A stretch of DNA of 62,750 bases, taken from positions 1 to 62,750 of the forward strand of contig JAHHHW010000086.1 of the NCBI GenBank assembly GCA_019359115.1, given 5' to 3'. The notes beneath the pieces are model-generated. The model worked only from the letters and a program-made list of their open reading frames with translations. It did not search any database and was not told the DNA's origin. Positions 36,840 through 44,659 of the stretch are shown in pieces. The DNA is from Pelatocladus maniniholoensis HA4357-MV3. GTDB taxonomy: Bacteria; Cyanobacteriota; Cyanobacteriia; Cyanobacteriales; Nostocaceae. The position numbers were made by a program, and so were the translations under genes. Within the stretch, counting starts at the first letter, position 1, and every line of letters starts with the position of its first letter.

Positions 36840-37040
36840 TCCCGCCAATAAATAAATTTATAGGCTAATAGCTAAAGTCAGATAAATCTGACTAGGACAG
36901 TGTTTGAGTATCCCGCCTAGAACTAAAGTTCCAGGCTCATAGCGAAAGTCCACTCAAGTGGACTGGAACAAACTTTTTTTTGAGTCCTCTTCAGAGGACT
37001 TGCGCTATGAGACTCGGAATTTATTCCGAGGCGGTACAGA
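36840..37040. repeat. Array of 16-18-bp palindromes (REP-like cluster)
   Basis: The palindromes AGTCAGAT-AAATCTGACT, AGTCCACT-CAAGTGGACT and GTCCTCTTCAGAGGAC are strung together with the shared words cccgcc, ataaatttat and aggctaatagc. The same set in opposite orientation lies at 53160-53460. They could form alternative hairpins downstream of ileS. No ORF is present. Confidence 0.75.
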
Positions 37041-37057
37041 TGCGCTCAACCTAGATT

Positions 37058-37200
37058 TGTGTGTACACCGTAGCCTTTGCAAGGGGAGGGTTAGGGAGGG
37101 GTAATTCGAGAACTGGTAGCAATTCGATAACTTGTGTGTACACCGTAGCCGTAAACGCTTAGGGTTAGGGTGGGGTAAAAATATTTTTGCAAGAGGTCTA
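37058..37200. repeat. Mosaic of family B ends and half of a MITE
   Basis: Two direct copies of TGTGTGTACACCGTAGCC (37058-37075 and 37133-37150) flank a G-rich piece. The second runs straight into the right half of the AGACCTCTTGCAAAA element (37151-37200). This looks like one element inserted in, or recombined with, another. Confidence 0.6.
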
Positions 37201-37300
37201 CTTACTATTGGCTAATGACTAAGACGTAAAATCGCTACATTAGAAGATGAAGAAAGAAAATCACAATTAACCCATATAGAGCGGGTGTTCACGTAAAACC

Positions 37301-39403
37301 ATGAGTGTAAACGCCATTATTACAGATAATCCTTTATTAAAAGGTTCTGGTTTGCCTGACTTTGCAAACATTAAACCAGAACATGTGGTGCCAGCGTTTA
37401 ATCAGTTACTGGCAGAATTAGAACAAGAATTAACCAACTTGGAAGCTGATGTTGAGCTTAGTTGGAGTGGTTTAGTAGAACCTTTAGAAAAAATCACAGA
37501 ACGTCTGAGTTGGAGTTGGGGTGTTGTCAACCATTTAATGGGTGTGAAAAATAGCCCCCAACTGCGGGAAGCTTTTGAAACTGTGCAGCCTCATGTGGTG
37601 CAGTTTTCTAATAAGCTTGGTCAAAGTCAACCAATTTACAATGCTTTTAAAGCCGTTGGTGCGAGTGATGCTTGGAATGGTTTTGACTCGGCCCAACAGC
37701 GCATTGTCCAAGCTGCGATCCGTGATGCAGAACTTTCTGGCGTGGGTTTACAAGGTGAAGTACGCGATCGCTTTAATAATATCCAAATGGAGTTAGCGGA
37801 ACTCTCTACTAAATTCTCTAATCATGTTTTGGATGCAACTAAAGCTTTTAGCTTGACGCTGACAAAGAAAGAAGAAGTAGACGGTTTACCGCCTAGTTTA
37901 CTGAGTTTAGCCGCACAAGCTGCACGAGATGCGGGATCACAAAATGCTACTCCTGAAAATGGCCCTTGGCGCATCACTTTGGATTTTCCCAGTTACTATC
38001 CTTTTATGCAATACAGCACTCGCGGGGATTTGCGGGAGGTGCTTTACAAAGCTTATGTCAGCCGTGCTGCTGAGGGAGAGTTGGATAATAATCCCATCAT
38101 TGAGCGCATTTTAAAATTGCGTCAAGAATTAGCAGAGTTACTTGACTACAAGACTTATGCAGAAGTTAGTTTAGCAAGTAAAATGGCTCCTAATGTCGAG
38201 GCTGTAGAAAAGCTGTTGGAGGAACTGCGCGGTGCTAGCTATGATGCTGCTGTCAAGGAGTTAGAAGAATTAAAAGCTTTTGCTGCAAGTAAGGGAGTTG
38301 CTCAAACCAATGATTTAAAACATTGGGATATGGCGTTTTGGGCTGAACGTCAGCGAGAAGAAAAGTTTGCTTTTACCGCCGAAGAATTGCGTCCCTATTT
38401 TCCTCTTCCCCAAGTGTTGAATGGCTTGTTTGGATTGGTGAAAAGACTATTTAGTGTGAGTGTGACTTCTGCTGATGGTCAAGCACCAGTTTGGCATGAG
38501 GATGTGCGATATTTCCAAATTGCTGATGAAACGGGTAAAGCGATCGCCTATTTTTATTTAGATCCCTACAGTCGTCCTGCGGAAAAGCGCGGTGGTGCTT
38601 GGATGGATATCTGTATTAATCGGGGTAAAGTCACGGAAAATGGTGTAAGTCAGACTCGCTTACCTGTGGCATATTTGGTGTGTAACCAGACACCACCTGT
38701 TGATGGTAAGCCTAGTCTGATGACTTTCTCGGAAGTAGAGACTTTATTCCATGAGTTCGGTCATGGTTTACATCACATGCTGACGAAGGTAGATTATACT
38801 TCAGCAGCGGGTATTAATAATGTCGAATGGGATGCGGTGGAATTACCTAGCCAGTTTATGGAAAACTGGTGCTATGACAGAGCTACTTTATTTGGCATGG
38901 CTAGGCATTACGAAACAGGCGAACTTTTGCCAGAACATTATTATCAAAAGCTATTAGCAGCCAAAAATTACATGAGTGGTAGCGCGACGTTGCGTCAACT
39001 CCACTTTAGCCTGTTGGATATCGAACTACATCACCGTTACCATCCTGGTGGTGGTGAAACTCCTAAAAATGTACGCGATCGTATTGCCAAAACAACTACT
39101 GTCATACCTCCGTTACCAGAAGATTCATTCTTGTGTGCTTTTGGACATATTTTCGGAGGTGGATACGCCGCAGGTTATTACAGCTATAAATGGGCAGAAG
39201 TACTGAGTGCAGATGCTTTTGCTGCTTTTGAAGAAGTTGGTTTAGAAGACGAACAAGCTGTAAAAACTACAGGTAAACGCTACCGTGATACGGTTTTAGC
39301 ACTCGGTGGTAGCAAACATCCTATGGAAGTGTTTAAATCTTTTCGGGGTCGCGAACCTAGTACTGAAGCCTTGCTGAGGCACAATGGTTTAATCGCTGCT
39401 TAG
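37301..39403 (+). CDS. prlC: M3-family oligopeptidase (oligopeptidase A type)
   Basis: This is a 700-residue cytoplasmic metallopeptidase. The zinc site is LFHEFGHGLHHML (HExxH near residue 484), with the downstream glutamate in NNVEWDAVELPSQFMENW. The N-terminal helical domain and the C-terminal FGHIFGGGYAAGYYSYKWAEVLSADAF are typical of the thimet/oligopeptidase A group. It degrades short peptides, including cleaved signal peptides. The length is normal. The gene is monocistronic, with repeat-rich DNA upstream. Confidence 0.94.
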   Translation: MSVNAIITDNPLLKGSGLPDFANIKPEHVVPAFNQLLAELEQELTNLEADVELSWSGLVEPLEKITERLSWSWGVVNHLMGVKNSPQLREAFETVQPHVVQFSNKLGQSQPIYNAFKAVGASDAWNGFDSAQQRIVQAAIRDAELSGVGLQGEVRDRFNNIQMELAELSTKFSNHVLDATKAFSLTLTKKEEVDGLPPSLLSLAAQAARDAGSQNATPENGPWRITLDFPSYYPFMQYSTRGDLREVLYKAYVSRAAEGELDNNPIIERILKLRQELAELLDYKTYAEVSLASKMAPNVEAVEKLLEELRGASYDAAVKELEELKAFAASKGVAQTNDLKHWDMAFWAERQREEKFAFTAEELRPYFPLPQVLNGLFGLVKRLFSVSVTSADGQAPVWHEDVRYFQIADETGKAIAYFYLDPYSRPAEKRGGAWMDICINRGKVTENGVSQTRLPVAYLVCNQTPPVDGKPSLMTFSEVETLFHEFGHGLHHMLTKVDYTSAAGINNVEWDAVELPSQFMENWCYDRATLFGMARHYETGELLPEHYYQKLLAAKNYMSGSATLRQLHFSLLDIELHHRYHPGGGETPKNVRDRIAKTTTVIPPLPEDSFLCAFGHIFGGGYAAGYYSYKWAEVLSADAFAAFEEVGLEDEQAVKTTGKRYRDTVLALGGSKHPMEVFKSFRGREPSTEALLRHNGLIAA

Positions 39404-39567
39404 TTTGTAGTCAGCACCAAGCGTGCTTAATTGAGCGCTTTAGCGCTCATTACAAACCAGCAGGATTACTTATGGTAAACTGTGGATTAGGAACGAGGAT
39501 AAGTTAATTACGTCTGAGTGTGGGTGGATACGGTCTTCGGTGAGACAGTTGTAAATTTTTAACTTGA

Positions 39568-40377
39568 ATGTATCGCCCAAATTATCTCAAAATAAGCCTG
39601 TCTTTGCTTTTAAAATTACTTCTGTGTGGTTTACCTTCGGTAGCTTTCACACAGACAATTGCTAAACCACAAACTTCAAGTAAACCAAATCAGGTTAACA
39701 ACCGCAATCAGCAAAGTGGAAGTGTCCAAGTCAAGGTTCCAACCAAGAGTCTTCCCGGACGTCGGGAAAATGGTAGTACACGTAGAGGTGGCTGTATTTT
39801 TGGCGAGCAACCACTTTTAGTCTTATTGTTACCATCAACTAATCTAGGATTGACAACTGCTGCGTATCCCAAGTTTTTCTGGTATATACCTGACAATACG
39901 GCTCAAACGATGCTATTTTCTCTCCACACAGTAGATGAAAAGTTGCGTCCACGTAATTTGGTATATCAAACTAATTTTAAACCCAGCAGTAAAGCTACTA
40001 TCACAAGTTTAACTTTACCTAATAATGATCAAGTTCAGCCTTTGACAATCAATCAAACCTATCAGTGGTCTGTCTCGATAGTTTGCGATATACAAGACCC
40101 TTCTCCCCGCTCTGTAATTAGTGTACACGGCTGGGTGCAGCGAGTTGCTATCAAGAATAATGTAGCTAACAGATTAAAGCGATCAACTTCAAGAGAACGT
40201 CTTTCTGTCTACGCTGAACAAGGTTTATGGTTTGATTTACTCTCAACAGTAGTGGAGTTACGCGCCTGTAGCCAATCGGACACCAAAGTTTCTGATATTT
40301 GGACAAGTTTATTACAGCAGATAGAGTTAGATTACTTAGCTAAACAGCCTTTGCGTCAACAATGTCCCCCACGTTAA
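39568..40377 (+). CDS. DUF928 family protein, exported
   Basis: This is a 269-residue protein with an N-terminal signal peptide (MYRPNYLKISLSLLLKLLLCGLPSVAFTQ). A basic, Ser/Arg/Gly-rich linker leads to the DUF928 core: CIFGEQPLLVLLLPSTNLGLTTAAYPKFFWYIP, FSLHTVDEKLRPRNLVYQTNF and YQWSVSIVCDIQDPSPRSVISVHGWVQRV. The C-terminus carries helical LYAEQGLWFDLLSTVVELRA and a short terminal. The family is common in cyanobacteria, often next to CHAT/TPR proteins. It is probably periplasmic and its function is unknown. Confidence 0.88.
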   Translation: MYRPNYLKISLSLLLKLLLCGLPSVAFTQTIAKPQTSSKPNQVNNRNQQSGSVQVKVPTKSLPGRRENGSTRRGGCIFGEQPLLVLLLPSTNLGLTTAAYPKFFWYIPDNTAQTMLFSLHTVDEKLRPRNLVYQTNFKPSSKATITSLTLPNNDQVQPLTINQTYQWSVSIVCDIQDPSPRSVISVHGWVQRVAIKNNVANRLKRSTSRERLSVYAEQGLWFDLLSTVVELRACSQSDTKVSDIWTSLLQQIELDYLAKQPLRQQCPPR

Positions 40378-40404
40378 GTTGTAAGAGACGAAAAGTTTCA
40401 TGTA

Positions 40405-40668
40405 ATGCTTATGGTAATATCTCAACAACCATCAGAACAGTTTCTAACTTTGGAAGAGTCAGCAAAAGTAGATGCAGCTTTATTATCTTCCTCAGAAAAG
40501 TTTTTATCGCGATTGACTATTTCATCATTAAAACTTTTGAAGCATATCGCCCAAGAGTACAATGTTGCTATTGAAGATTTGACAACAGAGCAAGTAATTG
40601 ACTGGTTTGAAAAAGATGGTAAACTTAGGCGAGAAAAGGGTGTAGAAGCAGCTTATTTAAAATGGTAA
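40405..40668 (+). CDS. Small conserved cyanobacterial protein
   Basis: This is an 87-residue soluble, helical protein: EQFLTLEESAKVDAALLSSSEKFLSRLTISSLKLLKHIAQEYN and then IEDLTTEQVIDWFEKDGKLRREKGVEAAYLKW. The charged helices and lack of a signal sequence suggest a cytoplasmic protein, and the C-terminal WFEKD...LKW is a conserved-looking block. No function known to me. An inner ATG (Met3) is equally possible. It follows the DUF928 gene by 27 bp, so it may share its transcript. Confidence 0.65.
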   Translation: MLMVISQQPSEQFLTLEESAKVDAALLSSSEKFLSRLTISSLKLLKHIAQEYNVAIEDLTTEQVIDWFEKDGKLRREKGVEAAYLKW

Positions 40669-40703
40669 ATAGTTATTGGTTATTAGTTAACTACTACTTA
40701 CTA

Positions 40704-40803
40704 ATACCAATTCTCTGTAAAGCTGCACATTATTTTAACCCCACCCACCCCTCTGGGGGGTGGGTGGGGTTCTTTCTATGCATCTTTGTATGGAAATGGT
40801 ATA
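40704..40803. mobile_element. ATACCAATT...AATGGTAT element, copy 1
   Basis: The ends ATACCAATT and AAATGGTAT plus shared inner words agctgcacattattttaaccc and ggggttctttctatgcatctt match the copy at 50843-50958. A C/G-run hairpin forms the centre. No ORF is present. Confidence 0.8.
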
Positions 40804-40833
40804 ACTTTAAAACTTAACTACTAACCACTAACC

Positions 40834-41469
40834 TTACCTGTAGCTTGTCTGATTGCGAGGATTACGAGCGCCAACAACCGCTCCAATCATAGCAGCAATT
40901 AAACCTAGTAAAGAGCCAAAAACAAACCACCATAAGCCAGAACGTATATTTGCTGCAACTTCACGAGCTTGTTGAGCGGTAAGGTTGGGTAAGTTTTGTG
41001 GTACAGCTACACCACCTGGTTGCTGAATTTGGTTAATCACTTCTCCTGCATTATAAGCAGCAATACCAAAAGCGCCTGATACACCACTAGCCAGTAACCA
41101 AGAACTAACTGCTAAAGTTGTAGCCCAGAGAATCGCACCGTTGAGGAGAGCTGTATTGCGGTTCATAGGGCCACAGGCGCGGGTTGTCACCCAACCACCA
41201 GTAAAAAGGGAGATTAACAAAGCTATAGTTGACCAAATACCAACATTACCAGCAATATTAGGCGCTATGGTTCTTGGTCTACCTGAAGCTTCAATGCTAC
41301 CTGCTCCAAGCGCACCAATAATCGCGCTTAAAATTAATTGAGTGGCGATCGCAATTAGTAAGCCAGAAATAATCGGCCCCCAACGAACGCGGTCATGGTA
41401 ATCAACTACTGGAGTCACTCCAACAGGTTCATTAATAACTTCACCAGTGCCACGATTTACGTAAGACAT
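40834..41469 (-). CDS. Conserved cyanobacterial membrane protein
   Basis: This is a 211-residue protein. A hydrophilic start (MSYVNRGTGEVINEPVGVTPVVDYHDRV) precedes RWGPIISGLLIAIATQLILSAIIGALG, a pattern seen in YrzE/TIGR04086-like membrane proteins. Three more helices follow (GIWSTIALLISLFTGGWVTTR; LLNGAILWATTLAVSSWLLASG; LWWFVFGSLLGLIAAMIGAVVG) and a short basic tail. The loop QQPGGVAVPQNLPNLTAQQAREV is polar and probably outside the bilayer. The function is unknown. Confidence 0.7.
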   Translation of the reverse strand: MSYVNRGTGEVINEPVGVTPVVDYHDRVRWGPIISGLLIAIATQLILSAIIGALGAGSIEASGRPRTIAPNIAGNVGIWSTIALLISLFTGGWVTTRACGPMNRNTALLNGAILWATTLAVSSWLLASGVSGAFGIAAYNAGEVINQIQQPGGVAVPQNLPNLTAQQAREVAANIRSGLWWFVFGSLLGLIAAMIGAVVGARNPRNQTSYR

Positions 41470-41836
41470 AAATTAATTTCTCCTGATTAATTTTTTAATT
41501 TTTCTTCTGATATTTTGTTAGTTATCTCCAAATTAAATTCTTATCTATACTTTTTCATATCTATCAACAGAAAGAGTTAATATATCTACCTTGAGTATTA
41601 GGTTTTGTTAACAGTAAGGCGTGTGATATTTTGTGTTTTTTTGTAATAAAAAATCACAATAATGACAGCAAATTTGGATGACAAAATACGTTAATTTGGA
41701 TTAAAAAATGTAAACTAATATATAGTTTTTTCTTTCTACAACTGTTATCAAGTATCTATACTAGTTTTCCATAATAAATAGCTTGGCAATCACAGATGGA
41801 GAATATATATGATTAGAAATTTCAGATGTGACTTTT
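41470..41836. other. AT-rich spacer
   Basis: No gene was seen. A/T-rich words such as aatttggat recur at about 41670 and 41693 but build no clear structure. Confidence 0.4.
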
Positions 41837-41855
41837 TAGAGGTTGTTTGAAAAGT
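41837..41855. repeat. Solo TAGAGGTTGTTTGAAAAGT end
   Basis: It matches the left inverted repeat of the element at 42254-42422, in the same orientation. It stands 18 bp past the ybjQ stop, so ybjQ lies between ends of the same family. Confidence 0.6.
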
Positions 41856-41873
41856 AATTGGGCTGTAACTTTT

Positions 41874-42200
41874 CTAACGCATCTTCACAGCAGTACCTGT
41901 AGCTGTGATTAATAGTAATACTCCTGACTGATCAACATTGATTGTACCTGTATCAATTTCAATACCAATAACTGCATCTGCACCTAAACGTAATGCTCGT
42001 TGCTCTAATTCTGCCAGTGCTTTGTGTTGACCTTCTTCAAATAAGCGCTCGTAGCTACCAGTGCGTCCACCAATAATATCTCGCAAACCTGCAAAGAAAT
42101 CTCGTAGAAAATTGCTTCCGTAAACGACTTCGGCTGTCACAATACCCAAATATGATTGGATAATTGCTCCTTGAATCACGTCAGTTGTAGTTAAAATCAT
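41874..42200 (-). CDS. YbjQ/UPF0145 family heavy-metal-binding-domain protein
   Basis: This is a 108-residue protein of the YbjQ (UPF0145, formerly DUF74) family: MILTTTDVIQGAIIQSYLGIVTAEVVYGSNFLRDFFAGLRDIIGG, then the helix RTGSYERLFEEGQHKALAELEQRALRLGADAVIGIEID and the end strand LLLITATGTAVKMR. It forms ring-like pentamers in known structures; the role is unclear. I took the ATG at 42200 rather than the GTG four codons before. Element ends flank the gene on both sides. Confidence 0.9.
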   Translation of the reverse strand: MILTTTDVIQGAIIQSYLGIVTAEVVYGSNFLRDFFAGLRDIIGGRTGSYERLFEEGQHKALAELEQRALRLGADAVIGIEIDTGTINVDQSGVLLLITATGTAVKMR

Positions 42201-42253
42201 AAGTAATTGCACAAAATTAAATTCATTTGTAGAGGTAGGGAACAGGAAACTCT

Positions 42254-42422
42254 TAGAGGATGTTTGAAAAGTCCTGCTGTCGGTAGTAAAACGTTGTATA
42301 TCCCCCTAAATCCCCCTTAAAAAGAGGGATTTTTTAGTTCAGTTTCCCCCCTTTTCAAGCAGTGCTATGGGCAATATACAGGTGCTTAAAATCACAATAG
42401 ACCACTTTTCAAACAACCTCTT
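42254..42422. mobile_element. MITE with TAGAGGWTGTTTGAAAAGT ends
   Basis: The left end TAGAGGATGTTTGAAAAGT (42254-42272) and right end ACTTTTCAAACAACCTCTTA (42404-42423) are near-perfect inverted repeats. The middle has C-run/A-run arms (ccccctaaatccccctt and its complement). It has no coding capacity. Confidence 0.75.
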
Positions 42423-42806
42423 AGTCCCTCACCCTAAAATCCTTATAGGTAAGATGAAAATATGATTTTTATTACATTCATTCATACATACCTACTTATA
42501 CCCCTTTTCAAGATAATTCTATTGTCTGCTTTATCAATTTGGCTCGTCATGCCCCAATAGTTAGAATTTTGAGTTTAAAATTAGAATTTTGTATTATTTA
42601 TAACCAATAATTCAAGTATTGCGATGATTGGCTATTGATTGCTGCTAATATTTATAATTATCAAAGCAGATGCTATAAATTAGCTATCGACCAAAAAAGC
42701 AAAAACGAGAAATCTTATGAATATTTGGTAAAAAATAAGCATATGGAGTTTGCAAAAGAAAAGATTTTTGTTTTAATGGACAAACAATCAGAGAAAATCT
42801 GTTCAA
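42423..42806. other. Spacer before the TPR gene
   Basis: A 75-codon frame at 42635-42862 overlaps the next gene in another frame and has no conserved look. I regard the region as noncoding. Confidence 0.4.
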
Positions 42807-43517
42807 TTGGCACAAACTTTCAGGTTGTTTGCTGTGTACAAAGGAACTTCATTGTTATTTAGTGTTCTTTTAATAGGAAGCATTGCTACAATAATGCCTT
42901 CAGTGACTCAGGCTCAGGTATTAATAGTACAGCGCCAAAGCACTCAAGAGGTAAAAGACCTGTTAGAACAAGGACGCAGATTAGTAGAGACAGGCGATTA
43001 TAGTGGTGCGATCGCTGTATACCAACAAGCAGCAAACCTAGAGCCAAAAAACCCTTCTATCTATTCTGGCATAGGTTATCTGTATGCTTTACAAGGAAAT
43101 TTCTCCGCCGCATTAACTGCTTATCGTCGGGCTGTTGCTCTTGATCCCAATAATAGTGATTATCAATATGCTTTAGGTTATATCAGTGGTAACTTAGGTG
43201 ATAATAACGGAGCGAAAAACGCTTATCGTAAATCAATACAGATAAACCGTGGTAATGTCAATGCCTATATAGGTTTAGGCACTGTTTTAGTACGATTGGG
43301 AGACTATAATAGTGCTCAATGGGCTTATGAAGAAGCAGTGCAACTTGCTCCCAAAAATCCCCAAGTTTATGAGTTACGGGGGACAATGTTAAAAAAACAA
43401 GGTAAAGCCAAAGAAGCGATCGCTATTTTTAGAAAAGCGCGTGATTTGTACGAACAACAGGGTAAGTATGAAAGCGTTACTAGAATGGAAGCTACTCTAC
43501 GCGAATTAGGCGTGTAA
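42807..43517 (+). CDS. Exported TPR-repeat protein
   Basis: This is a 236-residue protein. A signal segment is visible (FAVYKGTSLLFSVLLIGSIATIMPSVTQAQ, residues about 8-37). About five tetratricopeptide repeats follow: LLEQGRRLVETGDYSGAIAVYQQAANLEPKN, IYSGIGYLYALQGNFSAALTAYRRAVALDPNN, then YQYALGYISGNLGDNNGAKNAYRKSIQINRGN, AYIGLGTVLVRLGDYNSAQWAYEEAVQLAPKN and YELRGTMLKKQGKAKEAIAIFRKARDLY. TTG at 42807 is the only in-frame start that keeps the signal. It probably scaffolds protein complexes outside the cytoplasm. The specific partner is unknown. Confidence 0.85.
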   Translation: MAQTFRLFAVYKGTSLLFSVLLIGSIATIMPSVTQAQVLIVQRQSTQEVKDLLEQGRRLVETGDYSGAIAVYQQAANLEPKNPSIYSGIGYLYALQGNFSAALTAYRRAVALDPNNSDYQYALGYISGNLGDNNGAKNAYRKSIQINRGNVNAYIGLGTVLVRLGDYNSAQWAYEEAVQLAPKNPQVYELRGTMLKKQGKAKEAIAIFRKARDLYEQQGKYESVTRMEATLRELGV

Positions 43518-43519
43518 TA

Positions 43520-43643
43520 TTAATTTAATTGATGTCCAGTTAGTTCTACAAAAATATCTTCTAAGATAGACTTACCATAATCGTTCACAGGGCGATCGCA
43601 CAAATATTCCACTTCTTCCATATAATGCGTTGTTAGCATCGCG
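43520..43643 (-). pseudogene. C-terminal remnant of an ABC transporter ATPase
   Basis: On the minus strand the frame reads AMLTTHYMEEVEYLCDRP...SILEDIFVELTGHQLN-stop. TTHYMEExxxLCDR is the H-loop region of ABC-2-type ATPases, and LEDIFxELTG is their usual C-terminus. The segment between is mostly deleted and nothing of the Walker motifs remains. It ends 3 bp from the TPR gene stop. Confidence 0.7.
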
Positions 43644-43885
43644 TTAACTTTTATTAACACTATTTATTTATAATTGTGGAGTGAGCAATGCCCACCGTGC
43701 AAAAGCAGGTGTTAAATAGTCGCTTACTGTGCAGTCGCCCTAATTACTTGGCGATTTTCCCTATTTTTACCAGCAGAGTAAAAGCTTTTTGTCAATTATC
43801 CATAAGAGTGATTTGTATCACTGAAATTCACTGGTAAAAAATGTCAATCTAACTCTGAGTCATAAAAACGTATTTAGGGGTGAAA

Positions 43886-44206
43886 ATGCTACATATACAA
43901 TATAAGCAAAAGTTACTACATACTTTACAGGTAGGTAAATGTCAGGCAAAAATATACGAACTAGAAAACAGGCTTGGCTTTGATATTTTCCTGTATAAGG
44001 AAGGCAAGATATTCCTCAAATTTTGGCTACCGACAGAAGAACAAGCATTAGATGATGCTAAAAGCGAACTGGAATTTTGGGCTGATGAAAAAATATCGCA
44101 ATTCAGTGTTGCTAAACTACGATTTCTATATCAACAATTTGCTAGCGATCGCCCTTCAGGTGGTGAGATTAGCGAGTTTCTAAATTGGCTTGAATCAAAA
44201 AAATAA
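43886..44206 (+). CDS. Small conserved protein of unknown function
   Basis: This is a 106-residue soluble protein. It begins MLHIQYKQKLLHTLQVGKCQAKIYELENRLGFDIFLYKEGK, two strands and a helix, then KFWLPTEEQALDDAKSELEFWADE and a helical, charged end (EISEFLNWLESKK). I chose the ATG at 43886 over the GTG at 43880 because TTAGGGG sits 6-12 nt upstream. I do not recognise the family. It lies alone between an ABC remnant and repeats. Confidence 0.6.
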   Translation: MLHIQYKQKLLHTLQVGKCQAKIYELENRLGFDIFLYKEGKIFLKFWLPTEEQALDDAKSELEFWADEKISQFSVAKLRFLYQQFASDRPSGGEISEFLNWLESKK

Positions 44207-44274
44207 GCAGTACTCCAAAATACTGATTTTTTTACATAATGTTGTCTTGAAAATATTTACTAAGTTCCTTTGTG

Positions 44275-44378
44275 ATACCATTTCACAAAAAATCTGATAC
44301 AAATACAGACCCTGTAGAGACGCGATATATCGCGTCTCTACAAAATTTATGTGTATCGTGATTAACGTGAAATGGTAT
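44275..44378. mobile_element. MITE with ATACCATTTCAC ends
   Basis: ATACCATTTCAC (44275-44286) and GTGAAATGGTAT (44367-44378) are perfect inverted repeats. A 28-bp palindrome GTAGAGACGCGAT-ATATCGCGTCTCTAC (44314-44341) lies in the centre. The same palindrome core occurs in the element at 32016-32131, so cores and ends are shuffled between families. Confidence 0.8.
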
Positions 44379-44659
44379 GACTTGGTGGTGAAAATTTTTG
44401 AACCACTAAGGTCCCAAGACACAAAGAATTTTTATCTCTTTTGGTGTATAAAGGAAGTTTATTAAATGGATATGGGTGGACTGTTTGTCCACCCTAATTT
44501 TAAACTCTGGGATAAGTATCTTATGGGAGCATCCCAATTTTTGAAAAAACAAGAGCGATGTTCGCCCTGCGCGGACTAATTCTAGCCTGCGTAGGCAGGT
44601 TTTGTCTGTATAGCCCCAGACTTCCAGTCTGCTGGGATTTTAAACATTTGGGATGTTCT
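44379..44659. other. Repeat-rich spacer
   Basis: It holds a ccactaag...aagacac word (about 44400), a TGGGAGCATCCCAA end (44524-44537) and a CCTGCGTAGGCAGG palindrome near 44586 next to CAGACTTCCAGTCTG (44627). No gene is supported. Confidence 0.5.

Noticed and set aside
42635-42862. 75-codon frame before the TPR gene
   Set aside because: It overlaps the TPR signal peptide in another frame and has no recognisable features.
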